Positions 1 to 6,906 of a DNA stretch of 12,952 nucleotides are shown here, piece by piece. This DNA comes from Alphaproteobacteria bacterium (GTDB lineage: Bacteria > Pseudomonadota > Alphaproteobacteria > ATCC43930 > CGMCC-115725): assembly GCA_030039975.1 (NCBI GenBank), contig JASHUO010000163.1:1-12952 (forward strand), in the 5' to 3' direction. The translations under genes were made by a program, and so were the position numbers. Each line of letters opens with the position of its first letter. Position 1 is the stretch's first letter. Under the pieces are notes generated by a model that saw nothing but the letters and a program-made list of their open reading frames with translations, was not told the origin of the DNA and ran no database searches.

Positions 1-1464
1 CGGCGGCTCGGCCACCGGGAAGCCGCCACGAGCGCGGGCGACGCCGCTCCCGATCGACCAGGTCAGCGGCAGCGACAGCGCAAGCGCAAGCGCGAGCCAC
101 GCGAACGGCAGAGGAGCCTCACGCTGGCGCAGCCACAAGCCCGCGAACGACAGTGCCAGAACCGCGCTGGCGCCGAGCAGCGCTACGACACCCCACACTC
201 CCGGCTCCGTCGATCCTGCCGCGTCCCCATAGAGAATGTGCGCCTGCCACAAGCCGGTGACCAGGATCACGCCTGGCAGCATCAGCCCCGCCGCCGATCG
301 CGACCGGTACAGCGACCACAACGCCACCGCCCCGATGCCGGCAAGCGCAGCAAGCGCCGGCGCCATCACCGCGAGGTAATAGCCGTGAAAGATGCCGCCC
401 GCACTGCTGAACACGAGGCCATACGCAAGGGCCCAGCCCGCCCACATCGCCAGTGCCAGCATTTGCGCCGCAGGCGGCCGTCGCGGCCATAGCCAAGCGG
501 CAACGCCACCCAACAGCGCCAATGGCATCCACCATCCGATTTGCGAAGCAAGGCTCGGCGCGGCGAGGCGCAGGACCCCGGCCGGCACGGCTCTCCATCC
601 GCGCCAGCGAGCCGCCAGACCCGCAGAGGTCGGCGTTGTCGACGCCGGCAGGGCATGAGCGCCGCCGGCAATGCGCGACCGATGAACAAAACGTTCGATA
701 CCGTTGTGCACGACGGCGAGCTCGAGCATGGAATTGTCGGTGGTGCTGTCGACGAAAGGCCGGCTTGCCGCCGGCGTCAGCTGGTAGGCGACGCTCCACG
801 ACAGCGACACCATCGCCAAGACGAGCGCCGCTAGTGAAAGCTGTCCCAAGCGGCGCCAGCGCGGTACCGGAGCGCCCAGAAGGTAAACCATCAGGAAGGC
901 CGGAATGACCCCGAAGGCCATGAGCATCTTGACGTTGAAGCCGATGCCGATGACGGCCGCGGAGAGGAGCAGATCAGCGAGACGGCCGGACTCGACCGAC
1001 CGGCTCAGCGCCCAGGCCGCGACGAGAAGCGTCAGCACCAGGCAGCTCTCGGTATTGTTCGAGCGGTCGACCGCGACGCTGATCGGGGTCAAGGCCAGAA
1101 ACAAGGCTGCGAGCAGGCCCGCTCCCTCCCCGAACCGCCGCCGCACCAGAACATGGAGTATGGCGATCGCGGCGAGGCCTTCCAGGACTTGCGGCAGCAG
1201 TACGGTGAGCGTGCTGAAACCGAACAGTCTGGCGCTAGCGGCTTGAATCCAGAAGGCGACTGGCGGCTTGTCGAGCGAGAGGAAGCCGGCCGGATCGAAG
1301 GCGTTGAAAAAGAAATTGTGCCAGCTGCTCGCCATGCTGCGGACGCCGGCAAAGTAGTAGGGGACGACAAAGGCGCTGGTCGCAAGACGCCAGCCGCGTA
1401 GTGCGGCGCCGACGATCAGGATCAACACCAGGAGGAAGCGTGGCGGGGCACGCCAGCCCAACAT
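1..1464 (-). CDS. GT39 family (PMT/ArnT-like) membrane glycosyltransferase, 3' end beyond window
   Basis: The minus-strand frame is open from ATG 1464 to the left edge: 488 codons with no stop, so the C-terminus is missing. The protein is mostly hydrophobic with many membrane segments, beginning at residues about 10-23. After the first segment comes a loop with an acidic motif, SLDKPP (D65), and the next loop carries DRSNNTE (D133-E139). Around residue 360 there is GIFHGYYLAVMAPA. These match the YkcB/ArnT-like branch of family 39, whose members transfer a sugar from a polyprenyl-phosphate carrier to an envelope acceptor on the outer face of the membrane, using acidic residues in the external loops. 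The sugar and acceptor cannot be read from sequence. The start lies 47 bp after the S41 peptidase stop on the same strand, so co-transcription is likely. The ribosome-binding site is weak. The family call is firm; the substrate is unknown. Confidence 0.88.
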   Translation of the reverse strand, partial: MLGWRAPPRFLLVLILIVGAALRGWRLATSAFVVPYYFAGVRSMASSWHNFFFNAFDPAGFLSLDKPPVAFWIQAASARLFGFSTLTVLLPQVLEGLAAIAILHVLVRRRFGEGAGLLAALFLALTPISVAVDRSNNTESCLVLTLLVAAWALSRSVESGRLADLLLSAAVIGIGFNVKMLMAFGVIPAFLMVYLLGAPVPRWRRLGQLSLAALVLAMVSLSWSVAYQLTPAASRPFVDSTTDNSMLELAVVHNGIERFVHRSRIAGGAHALPASTTPTSAGLAARWRGWRAVPAGVLRLAAPSLASQIGWWMPLALLGGVAAWLWPRRPPAAQMLALAMWAGWALAYGLVFSSAGGIFHGYYLAVMAPALAALAGIGAVALWSLYRSRSAAGLMLPGVILVTGLWQAHILYGDAAGSTEPGVWGVVALLGASAVLALSFAGLWLRQREAPLPFAWLALALALSLPLTWSIGSGVARARGGFPVAEPP

Positions 1465-1511
1465 GCCCGCCCCCGCCGCAAGCGCCCTCTCACTCGGCTG
1501 CCGATCTGCGC

Positions 1512-2867
1512 TCAGTGCTCGCCCCGGTCGATGCTCGCGCGCGTCGTCTCATGACTAGCAAAGAGCGTCAGCGCGGCCTCGAGTTGATCATCCATCGGCG
1601 TGCCGATGATCGCGGGATCGATGGGCGCTTCATCCTGGCTGGCCGTCAGCCTTTGGCTTGGCGCCGCCCGCCCGGCCGGGTTTGTCCCCTCCAAAGCCGC
1701 GGCGGTCAACGCCCCCGGCAAGTCCCCCTCATGCGTCACCACCGCATCCGGCTCGCGCTTTTCTCGCGGGAGCGAAACGACAATATCGGGGGTGATGCCA
1801 CTGCCCTGGATCGAGCGGCCCGACGGCGTGAAATAGAGCGCCGTCGTCAGCCGAAGCGCACCCTGACCTTCGAGGGGAAAAATCGTCTGGACGGAGCCCT
1901 TGCCGAAGCTTTGCGTCCCGAGGACGGCGGCGCGATGGCGATCCTGCAGCGCGCCCGCAACGATTTCTGCGGCCGATGCGGAATATCCGTTGATCAGTAC
2001 CGCCATCGGCGTGCCACGGATGAGGTCGCCCTGGTCCGGCGCGGTATAGACGTCATCGTCCTCGTCGCTGCGGCCATGCGTTGCAACCACCGTGCCGCCG
2101 TCGAGAAAGTCCGACGCGACGGTCACCGCGGAATCGAGCAAGCCGCCGGGATCGTCGCGCAGATCGAGGACGAAGCCTTTGAGGCGTCGCCCCCGCTTCA
2201 GCCGCACAATGGCATCCGTGAGTTCGGCCGGAGTGCTCTCCGTGAACTGGCTGATTCGGACGTAGCCGATCGCGTTCGGCTCGAGAGCCCACGCTACCGA
2301 GGTGAAGTGAACCAGCGCGCGGGTCACGGCGACCGTGAAGGATGCCTGACGATCGCGTGCGATGGTGAGCGTGACGGTGGTCCCGGCCGGGCCGCGCAGC
2401 CGGTGCATCAAGGCGTCAATGGTCCAGCCGACGATCGGTTGCTGATCGAGCTTCAGAATGCGATCGCCGGGGCGGATTCCTGCGCGGGCGGCGGGGCCAC
2501 CGTCAACCGCGGTCACGACCAGCAGCGCGCCCTTCACCTGATCGATATCGACACCGATGCCTTCGATCTCGCCGCGGCTGTCACTCATCATGTCCTGGTA
2601 TTCTTGCTCATCCAGATATTCGGAGTGCGGGTCGAGATGGCTGACCATGCCTTTGACCGCGTCCGACACAAGCGCGTCGGCATCGACCGGCCGGACGTAG
2701 CTTTGCTGGACCTGGCGGACGACCTTGCGGATCAGCGCCAGATCGGTCGCATCGCGGGAAGCGGGTGGAGATGTATGCTCCGCGCCGCAGCTCGAGATCA
2801 GCATCAGGAACAGCGCCGAAACCGCGAGAGCGCCAAGAATGCGTGACCAGCGTCCCAAAACGACCAT
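1512..2867 (-). CDS. S41 family C-terminal processing peptidase (CtpA-like), probable lipoprotein
   Basis: This is a 451-residue protein. Residues 9-26 form a hydrophobic signal followed by the lipobox ISSC (Cys27), so a lipid-anchored periplasmic location is predicted. The N-terminal helical segment ends in SHLDPHSEYL (76-85). A PDZ domain spans about 95-185, with the carboxylate-binding loop near GIGVDI, and the S41 protease core covers about 190-365. The catalytic set fits CtpA/CtpB: Ser298 in NGYSASAAE, Lys323 in SFGKGSVQ (25 residues later, the family spacing) and Gln327. In this family the PDZ domain gates cleavage near substrate C-termini, typically of envelope proteins or cell-wall hydrolases. 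The last 80 residues are low-complexity and not conserved-looking. ATG 2867 follows a GGAAAGG element. The gene is first of a probable two-gene unit with the downstream glycosyltransferase. The family is certain; the substrate is unknown. Confidence 0.93.
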   Translation of the reverse strand: MVVLGRWSRILGALAVSALFLMLISSCGAEHTSPPASRDATDLALIRKVVRQVQQSYVRPVDADALVSDAVKGMVSHLDPHSEYLDEQEYQDMMSDSRGEIEGIGVDIDQVKGALLVVTAVDGGPAARAGIRPGDRILKLDQQPIVGWTIDALMHRLRGPAGTTVTLTIARDRQASFTVAVTRALVHFTSVAWALEPNAIGYVRISQFTESTPAELTDAIVRLKRGRRLKGFVLDLRDDPGGLLDSAVTVASDFLDGGTVVATHGRSDEDDDVYTAPDQGDLIRGTPMAVLINGYSASAAEIVAGALQDRHRAAVLGTQSFGKGSVQTIFPLEGQGALRLTTALYFTPSGRSIQGSGITPDIVVSLPREKREPDAVVTHEGDLPGALTAAALEGTNPAGRAAPSQRLTASQDEAPIDPAIIGTPMDDQLEAALTLFASHETTRASIDRGEH

Positions 2868-3037
2868 GAGCCTTTCCGGCTGACCGCGGCGCTTGACGCC
2901 GCTGAGAGGCAGCTCGCGACCGCTCGCCAGCGTCCTATCGCTGTCGCCTCCGGCCGCGGATCCCTTCGAGCCGCGTCAAGCATCGATAGGCACCCTAGAG
3001 ATCACTTATCCCCGCGCCCTGTCCAGATTTGATGCAC

Positions 3038-3058
3038 AAAAACCGGCTCGATCGCCGG
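3038..3058 (-). terminator. Weak terminator-like hairpin, minus strand
   Basis: On the minus strand CCGGC and GCCGG (3043-3058) form a 5-bp GC stem with a 6-base loop, followed directly by five T residues (3042-3038). No minus-strand gene lies immediately upstream. If functional, it would act on a leader of the S41 operon or on an unannotated short transcript. The stem is short, so chance is possible. Confidence 0.25.
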
Positions 3059-3093
3059 GGCTGCGGCGACGACACGCGGCCTAAGACGCGGCG

Positions 3094-3114
3094 GGGTCGT
3101 CTCGTGACCCTTTT
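3094..3114 (+). terminator. Weak terminator-like hairpin in the outer-membrane protein leader
   Basis: GGGTC (3094-3098) pairs with GACCC (3106-3110) around a 7-base loop whose ends can add a G-T wobble pair. TTTT (3111-3114) follows. It sits 60 bp upstream of the beta-barrel start on the same strand. It could be a leader attenuator or chance, and the stem is only 5-6 bp. Confidence 0.25.
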
Positions 3115-3173
3115 GTCCGCCAGGGCCGAGGCTCTCGCCGTCATGCGCGGACGCATCGAGTGGAGATCTTCGC

Positions 3174-3893
3174 ATGAGGTTTGTTCCAGGACTTGCCCTT
3201 GCCGCGTCGCTGGTCGCCGCGGTTCCAGCGATGGCCCAGCAGGCCGCGCCTGCCGGCGCGCCGGTCGGCCTGTGGTCCTTCGGTCAGTTCTATATGCGCG
3301 GCGATGCCGGCGGCGCGTTCTCGGCCGGCGCCGATCTCAAAAGCACGGAACCCTTCGCCTCCGACAGCCTGCTTGGACCGGGTGAGCGGCTGAATGGGAA
3401 TACGGGCAATTCCGGCATCTTCGACGTCGGTCTCGGCGCACGGCTTCTGCCCTATCTGCGGTGGGACGCCACGATGTCGTATCTGCCGTCGATGAAATTT
3501 TCCGGCTCCGGCAATGCCGCCCATATGAATTCCTGGGTCGGCATGGTCAACGGGTACATCGACCTCAACGGCCTCATGCCTCAGGCCTTCGGCCCCTTTC
3601 AGCCCTATGTCGACGCGGGTCTCGGCGCTGCGAGCAACACCGTCGATACGCTTGACACCTCGCTCGGCGGCGGGACCGCGATCAACGGCAATACGCGCAC
3701 GAGCTTCGCCTATGGCCTCGGCGCCGGCGTGGGATACCCCGTTGCGCCGAACGTCACCTTGGATGTGGCCTATCGCTATCTCGATCTTGGCGAAGCGGAG
3801 ACGGGCGCGAGCAACAGCGCCGGCGCGGTCGCTCCGCTCAAGACCGACTTGCGCGAGCATACGGTGACAATGGGGCTGCGGTATATGTTCTGA
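3174..3893 (+). CDS. Outer-membrane beta-barrel protein (opacity/OmpA-like porin fold)
   Basis: This is a 239-residue protein with a clear Sec signal peptide: MRF, a hydrophobic core, then a cleavage site after AMA (residues 19-21). The mature part is rich in Gly, Asn and alternating aromatic/hydrophobic strands such as GQFYMRGDAGG, FDVGLGARLLPYLRWD and VTLDVAYRYLDLG, and it ends in GLRYMF. A terminal Phe on a final beta strand is the usual BAM-complex recognition signal. Length and pattern fit the 8-stranded PF13505-type barrel common in alphaproteobacteria. The family has no enzymatic role; adhesion, small-solute passage or structural roles are reported for members, and nothing here decides between them. 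ATG 3174 has GGAG 8 bases upstream. The gene stands alone: it is divergent from the S41 gene and followed by a strong hairpin. Confidence 0.88.
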   Translation: MRFVPGLALAASLVAAVPAMAQQAAPAGAPVGLWSFGQFYMRGDAGGAFSAGADLKSTEPFASDSLLGPGERLNGNTGNSGIFDVGLGARLLPYLRWDATMSYLPSMKFSGSGNAAHMNSWVGMVNGYIDLNGLMPQAFGPFQPYVDAGLGAASNTVDTLDTSLGGGTAINGNTRTSFAYGLGAGVGYPVAPNVTLDVAYRYLDLGEAETGASNSAGAVAPLKTDLREHTVTMGLRYMF

Positions 3894-3905
3894 CGCTCTT
3901 CGGGC

Positions 3906-3940
3906 ACCGGTCGCGGTGAGCCTTCGCTCACCCGACCGGT
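3906..3940 (+). terminator. Strong hairpin just after the beta-barrel gene
   Basis: ACCGGTCG (3906-3913) and GGTGAG (3915-3920) pair with CTCACC (3927-3932) and CGACCGGT (3933-3940). This gives a 14-bp GC-rich stem with one bulged C and a 6-base loop. It begins 12 bp after the stop codon, where a terminator is expected. No T run follows, so it may end transcription with Rho, or protect the 3' end of the mRNA. Confidence 0.55.
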
Positions 3941-4155
3941 CCTCCATCGCGCGGCGGCGCTCGCCGCAGCGCGCGAGTAAATCGACCACCATTTTTCAGC
4001 GTGCGCCAAGTATAGGCCGGGAACCATCTATTTTTACGGGTTATTTAGACAATTTTGCTCAAGATTATGTGGTGAACCCGATTGATTATCTCGTGCACCC
4101 CAATTGCAAAAACGTCGAGCGTGGATCCGAGTATCGCGATGGGAAGGGAAACCCG
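3941..4155 (+). promoter_or_regulatory. AT-richer leader of the chemoreceptor gene
   Basis: After the hairpin, about 3980-4140 is visibly richer in A/T than anything else in the window, with a TATTTTTA-like tract at 4029-4036 and several A/T runs to 4068. This is the likely promoter region of the chemoreceptor. TAGACA at 4046-4051 resembles a -35 box but has no good -10 at 16-18 bp, and GATTAT at 4063-4068 resembles a -10 without a -35. I cannot name the sigma factor. AAGGGAA (4144-4150) just before ATG 4156 is the ribosome-binding site. Confidence 0.4.
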
Positions 4156-5658
4156 ATGACAGCTCTCCTCCCCGGTGGGGACAAGGCCGCAATCCTGGCC
4201 GCGCTGGATCGGTCGCAGGCGATCATCGAATTCAAGCTGGACGGAACGATCCTCACCGCCAATGAGAATTTCCTCAAAGCGATGGGCTATACGCTGGAAG
4301 AGATCAAGGGCCGGCACCACAGCATGTTCGTCGAGCCCGGCTACAGGGACAGCGCCGAATACCGGCAGTTCTGGCAGAAGCTCGGCCGCGGCGAATATCA
4401 AATGGCGCAGTACAAGCGCCTCGGCAAAGGCGGGCGGGAAGTCTGGATCGAAGCTTCCTACAACCCAATTCTCGACCGGCAGGGGCGTCCCTACAAGGTA
4501 GTGAAATTCGCCACCGATGTGTCGAAGCAAAAGGCGGTGTACGCCGATCTCGCGGGCAAGGTGGAGGCGATCAGCCGGTCTCAGGCCGTCATCGAATTCG
4601 GGTTGGACGGGACGATCCTCACCGCGAACGAGAACTTCCTGACGCTTCTTGGCTACACGCTCGACGAGATCAAAGGCCGGCACCACAGCATGTTCGTCGA
4701 GCCCGCCTACAAGGACAGTGCCGAGTACCGGCAGTTCTGGGAAAGCCTCCGGCAGGGGAAATATCAGGCCGCCCAGTACAAGCGCATCGGCAAGCACGGC
4801 AAGGTCGTGTGGATCGAAGCCACCTACAACCCAGTACTCGATCTCAACGGCAAGCTCTGGAAGGTGGTCAAATTCGCCGTTGACCTGTCGAAGCGCAAGC
4901 AGGAAAACGCCGCCCTGGCGCAGGATTTCGAGTCGGGCGTCAAGGGCCTGGTCGGCGCGCTCGCCACGTCTGCCGGGGCGATGCAGAGCGCGGCCGGGTC
5001 GCTGGCGGCCGCCGCCGAACAGACCAACAACCAATCCTCGACCGTCTCCACCGCCGCCGAGGAGCTGACCGCTTCGGTCGGCGAGATCTCGCGCCAGATC
5101 GCCGAAGCCAACCGTGTCGTCGGGGTGGCCGTGGATGAGGCGCAGATGTCGGAAAAGATGGTCGGCGACCTCGTCAGCGCCGCGGCCAAGATCGGCGATG
5201 TCAGCGAGCTGATCGCCAATATCGCCGGTCAGACCAATCTTCTGGCGCTCAACGCCACGATCGAGGCGGCACGCGCCGGTGAAGCCGGCAAAGGGTTTGC
5301 GGTGGTCGCCTCGGAAGTCAAGTCGCTGGCCACGCAGACCGCGAAGGCGACGGAAGAGATCTCAGCGCAAATCAAGGGCATCCAGGATTGCAGCCACGGC
5401 GCCGCCGGCGCCATCCGCGAAATCGCCCGGATCATTGCGCAGGTCAGCGAGATCAGCACCTCGATCTCGAGCGCGGTCGAGGAGCAGTCGGCTGCCACCC
5501 GCGAAGTGTCGCAGAACATCGGCGGCGTCACCGCGGCGGCATCCGACACCGGCCAGAACGCCGCGAGCGTCCTCACCGAGTCGCGGTCGCTCGCAGGACA
5601 GGCGAAGGACCTCGAAGGCAGGGTCGATCGCTTCCTGGAAAAAGTGCGGGCGATGTGA
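4156..5658 (+). CDS. Soluble methyl-accepting chemotaxis protein with two PAS domains (BdlA-like)
   Basis: This is a 500-residue protein with no signal peptide or membrane segment. PAS1 covers about 19-126 and PAS2 about 141-248, each with the pattern RSQA-IEF-LDGTILTANENF, RHHSMFVEP and YNP-LD. A coiled-coil MCP signalling domain covers about 260-495. Its hairpin tip is GQTNLLALNATIEAARAGE (358-376), the contact site for CheA/CheW. The PAS-PAS-MCP layout without membrane anchor is that of BdlA-type cytoplasmic sensors, in which PAS domains sense redox state, oxygen or small ligands. The cofactor (haem, FAD or none) cannot be read here. No C-terminal CheR-tethering pentapeptide is present. 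I chose ATG 4156, behind a good AAGGGAA site, over an in-frame GTG at 3916 that lies inside the preceding hairpin and would add 80 unconserved-looking residues. No che genes lie nearby. Confidence 0.92.
   Translation: MTALLPGGDKAAILAALDRSQAIIEFKLDGTILTANENFLKAMGYTLEEIKGRHHSMFVEPGYRDSAEYRQFWQKLGRGEYQMAQYKRLGKGGREVWIEASYNPILDRQGRPYKVVKFATDVSKQKAVYADLAGKVEAISRSQAVIEFGLDGTILTANENFLTLLGYTLDEIKGRHHSMFVEPAYKDSAEYRQFWESLRQGKYQAAQYKRIGKHGKVVWIEATYNPVLDLNGKLWKVVKFAVDLSKRKQENAALAQDFESGVKGLVGALATSAGAMQSAAGSLAAAAEQTNNQSSTVSTAAEELTASVGEISRQIAEANRVVGVAVDEAQMSEKMVGDLVSAAAKIGDVSELIANIAGQTNLLALNATIEAARAGEAGKGFAVVASEVKSLATQTAKATEEISAQIKGIQDCSHGAAGAIREIARIIAQVSEISTSISSAVEEQSAATREVSQNIGGVTAAASDTGQNAASVLTESRSLAGQAKDLEGRVDRFLEKVRAM
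4210..4899 (+). repeat. Internal duplication of the PAS domain coding sequence
   Basis: Residues 19-126 and 141-248 of the chemoreceptor align without gaps at about three quarters identity. The period is 366 bp (122 codons). The two copies share a 31-bp perfectly identical stretch (4309-4339 and 4675-4705), and a second short identical run covers the YRQFW codons. The copies plainly arose by tandem duplication. Confidence 0.85.
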
Positions 5659-5693
5659 GGAGCGCGCGCCGGACCTCCGGGAGGGCCGTACCA

Positions 5694-5721
5694 GCCTCAG
5701 CCGCGCCCGATGAAGGGCATC
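5694..5721 (-). pseudogene. Remnant of an SDR gene 3' end (copy A of a direct repeat)
   Basis: Read on the minus strand, 5720-5697 gives ATG CCC TTC ATC GGG CGC GGC TGA, or MPFIGRG-stop. The intact SDR gene ends MPFVGRG-stop at 7767-7744. The match covers 28 bp in the same orientation (5694-5721 against 7741-7768) with 26 identical bases. The two differences are one synonymous change (CCG/CCC) and one Val/Ile change in the SDR frame. It stops 1 bp from the pobA stop codon (5725-5723) and extends only 3 bp past the SDR stop. It reads as the leftover tail of a second or replaced SDR gene. Confidence 0.6.
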
Positions 5722-5722
5722 G

Positions 5723-6901
5723 TTATTCCCACTCCATCGGCAATCCGACATAGTTCTCGGCCCAAGTCATCGCGCCGGCACGCGAGCTGGTGATGTAGTC
5801 GATCTCCGCGAGCTGGCGCCGGCGGTCGAACGCATTGTCGTCGTCGAAACGGTGCAGAAGCTGCGTCATCCACCACGAGAACCGCTGCACCTTCCAGACC
5901 CGGCGCAAGCAGACGCGCGAATAGCCCGCCAACGCGTCCTCGCGGCCTTCCTTATAGAAGGCGGTCAAAGCGCGCGCGAGGACGCGGACATCGGCGATCG
6001 CCAGATTCATGCCTTTGGCACCGGTCGGCGGCACGATGTGTGCCGCATCTCCGGCCAGGAAGAGGCGGCCATAGTGCATGGGCTCGACGGCGAAGCTGCG
6101 CATCTCCGTTATGCCTTTTTGCACGATGGGGCCTTCTGAGAGCTGCCAGCCCTCGCCTCCCGCCGTCCGGAGGCGGAGTTTCTCCCAGATCCTGTCGTCC
6201 GGCCAGTTCGTTTCAGCCTCATCGGGTGCGCATTGGAGATAAAGCCGGCTCAGCCTTGGCGTGCGCATCGTGAGGAGCGCGAAGCCGCGCTCATGATGGG
6301 TGTAGACGAGCTCATCGCGCGTCGGCGGCGCCTCGACGAGAACGCCGAGCCAGGCGAAGGGATAGATGCGCTCGAAGACGGTGATGCGGTCGGCCGGTAT
6401 GCTCGGCCGGCTGATGCCGTGGAAGCCGTCGCAGCCGGCGATGAAGTCGCACTGGATCTCCCGACGCTCGCCATTCTGAGTGAAGGCGATGCGCGGATGG
6501 GGCCCCCCGAGATCATGGAGCGCGACGTCGCCGACCTCGAAGAGTATGGGTGCGCCATAGCCGAGCCGAGCCGCGACCAGGTCCTTCACGATCTCCTGCT
6601 GTCCATAGATCATCACCGATTTGCCGACGAGCGCACGAAAATCGAGCCGATGCAGCTCGCCCTTGAATTTGATGAAGAGGCCGTCATGGAGCATGCACTC
6701 GCGCTGGAGACGCTCGCCCAGCCCGGTCTCGATGAGCAGATCCGCGCTGCCCTGCTCCAGGAGCCCGGCTCTCAGCCGCTGCTCGATATAGGAGCGGCTC
6801 CGATTCTCGACGACGATAGAGTCGATCCCGGCAAGGTGAAGAAGGTGTGCCAGAACCAGACCGGCGGGACCGGCGCCGACGATGCCAACCTGCGTGCGCA
6901 T
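5723..6901 (-). CDS. pobA: 4-hydroxybenzoate 3-monooxygenase
   Basis: This is a 392-residue FAD enzyme that hydroxylates 4-hydroxybenzoate to protocatechuate with NAD(P)H and O2, feeding the beta-ketoadipate pathway. It aligns almost gap-free with the 394-residue Pseudomonas enzyme. Visible features are the FAD-binding GAGPAG (9-14), RLRAGLLEQG (42-51), the CDGFHGISR motif (157-165) and the FAD-ribityl motif GDAAHIVPPTGAKG (284-297). Substrate-site equivalents are Tyr200, Arg213, Tyr221, Pro292 and Tyr384 (Tyr201, Arg214, Tyr222, Pro293 and Tyr385 in Pseudomonas). The carboxylate-binding Ser212 is Thr211 here, and Tyr221 of the reference is Leu220. ATG 6901, which gives the family N-terminus MRTQVGIVGAG, lies 5 bp after the stop of the upstream hydrolase, so the two are co-transcribed. 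No pobR or pca gene is in the window. An SDR gene-end remnant directly follows the stop. Confidence 0.95.
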   Translation of the reverse strand: MRTQVGIVGAGPAGLVLAHLLHLAGIDSIVVENRSRSYIEQRLRAGLLEQGSADLLIETGLGERLQRECMLHDGLFIKFKGELHRLDFRALVGKSVMIYGQQEIVKDLVAARLGYGAPILFEVGDVALHDLGGPHPRIAFTQNGERREIQCDFIAGCDGFHGISRPSIPADRITVFERIYPFAWLGVLVEAPPTRDELVYTHHERGFALLTMRTPRLSRLYLQCAPDEAETNWPDDRIWEKLRLRTAGGEGWQLSEGPIVQKGITEMRSFAVEPMHYGRLFLAGDAAHIVPPTGAKGMNLAIADVRVLARALTAFYKEGREDALAGYSRVCLRRVWKVQRFSWWMTQLLHRFDDDNAFDRRRQLAEIDYITSSRAGAMTWAENYVGLPMEWE

Positions 6902-6906
6902 TTGCC

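Larger units (their letters stand above)
2868..3173. promoter_or_regulatory. Divergent intergenic region between the S41 peptidase and the outer-membrane protein
   Basis: These 306 bp separate two divergent starts, so promoters for both directions should lie here. I found no confident -35/-10 pair. A TTGACG on the minus strand near 2971-2976 has no recognisable -10 at the right distance. A 7-bp inverted repeat (CCTATCG at 2934-2940, CGATAGG at 2984-2990) is visible but widely spaced. Two short hairpins with T tracts are listed separately. No convincing small gene is present: the open frames crossing it lack ribosome-binding sites and overlap the flanking genes. Confidence 0.5.

Noticed and set aside
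1401..2846. 481-codon plus-strand open frame opposite the S41 peptidase
   Set aside because: The minus strand encodes an intact S41 protease with all catalytic residues, and the opposite frame looks like Arg/Asp-rich noise.
2934..2990. CCTATCG/CGATAGG inverted repeat upstream of the S41 gene
   Set aside because: Only 7 bp per arm with a 43-bp gap, which is expected by chance in a region of this size.
3916..4155. GTG 3916 as the start of the chemoreceptor
   Set aside because: It lies inside the 3906-3940 hairpin, has no ribosome-binding site and would add 80 residues with no PAS/MCP similarity. ATG 4156 has a good AAGGGAA site.
5671..5687. Hairpin between the convergent chemoreceptor and pobA genes
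   Set aside because: GGACCTC/GAGGGCC forms seven pairs with one mismatch and a 3-base loop, and no T run follows on either strand. It is too weak to call a terminator.
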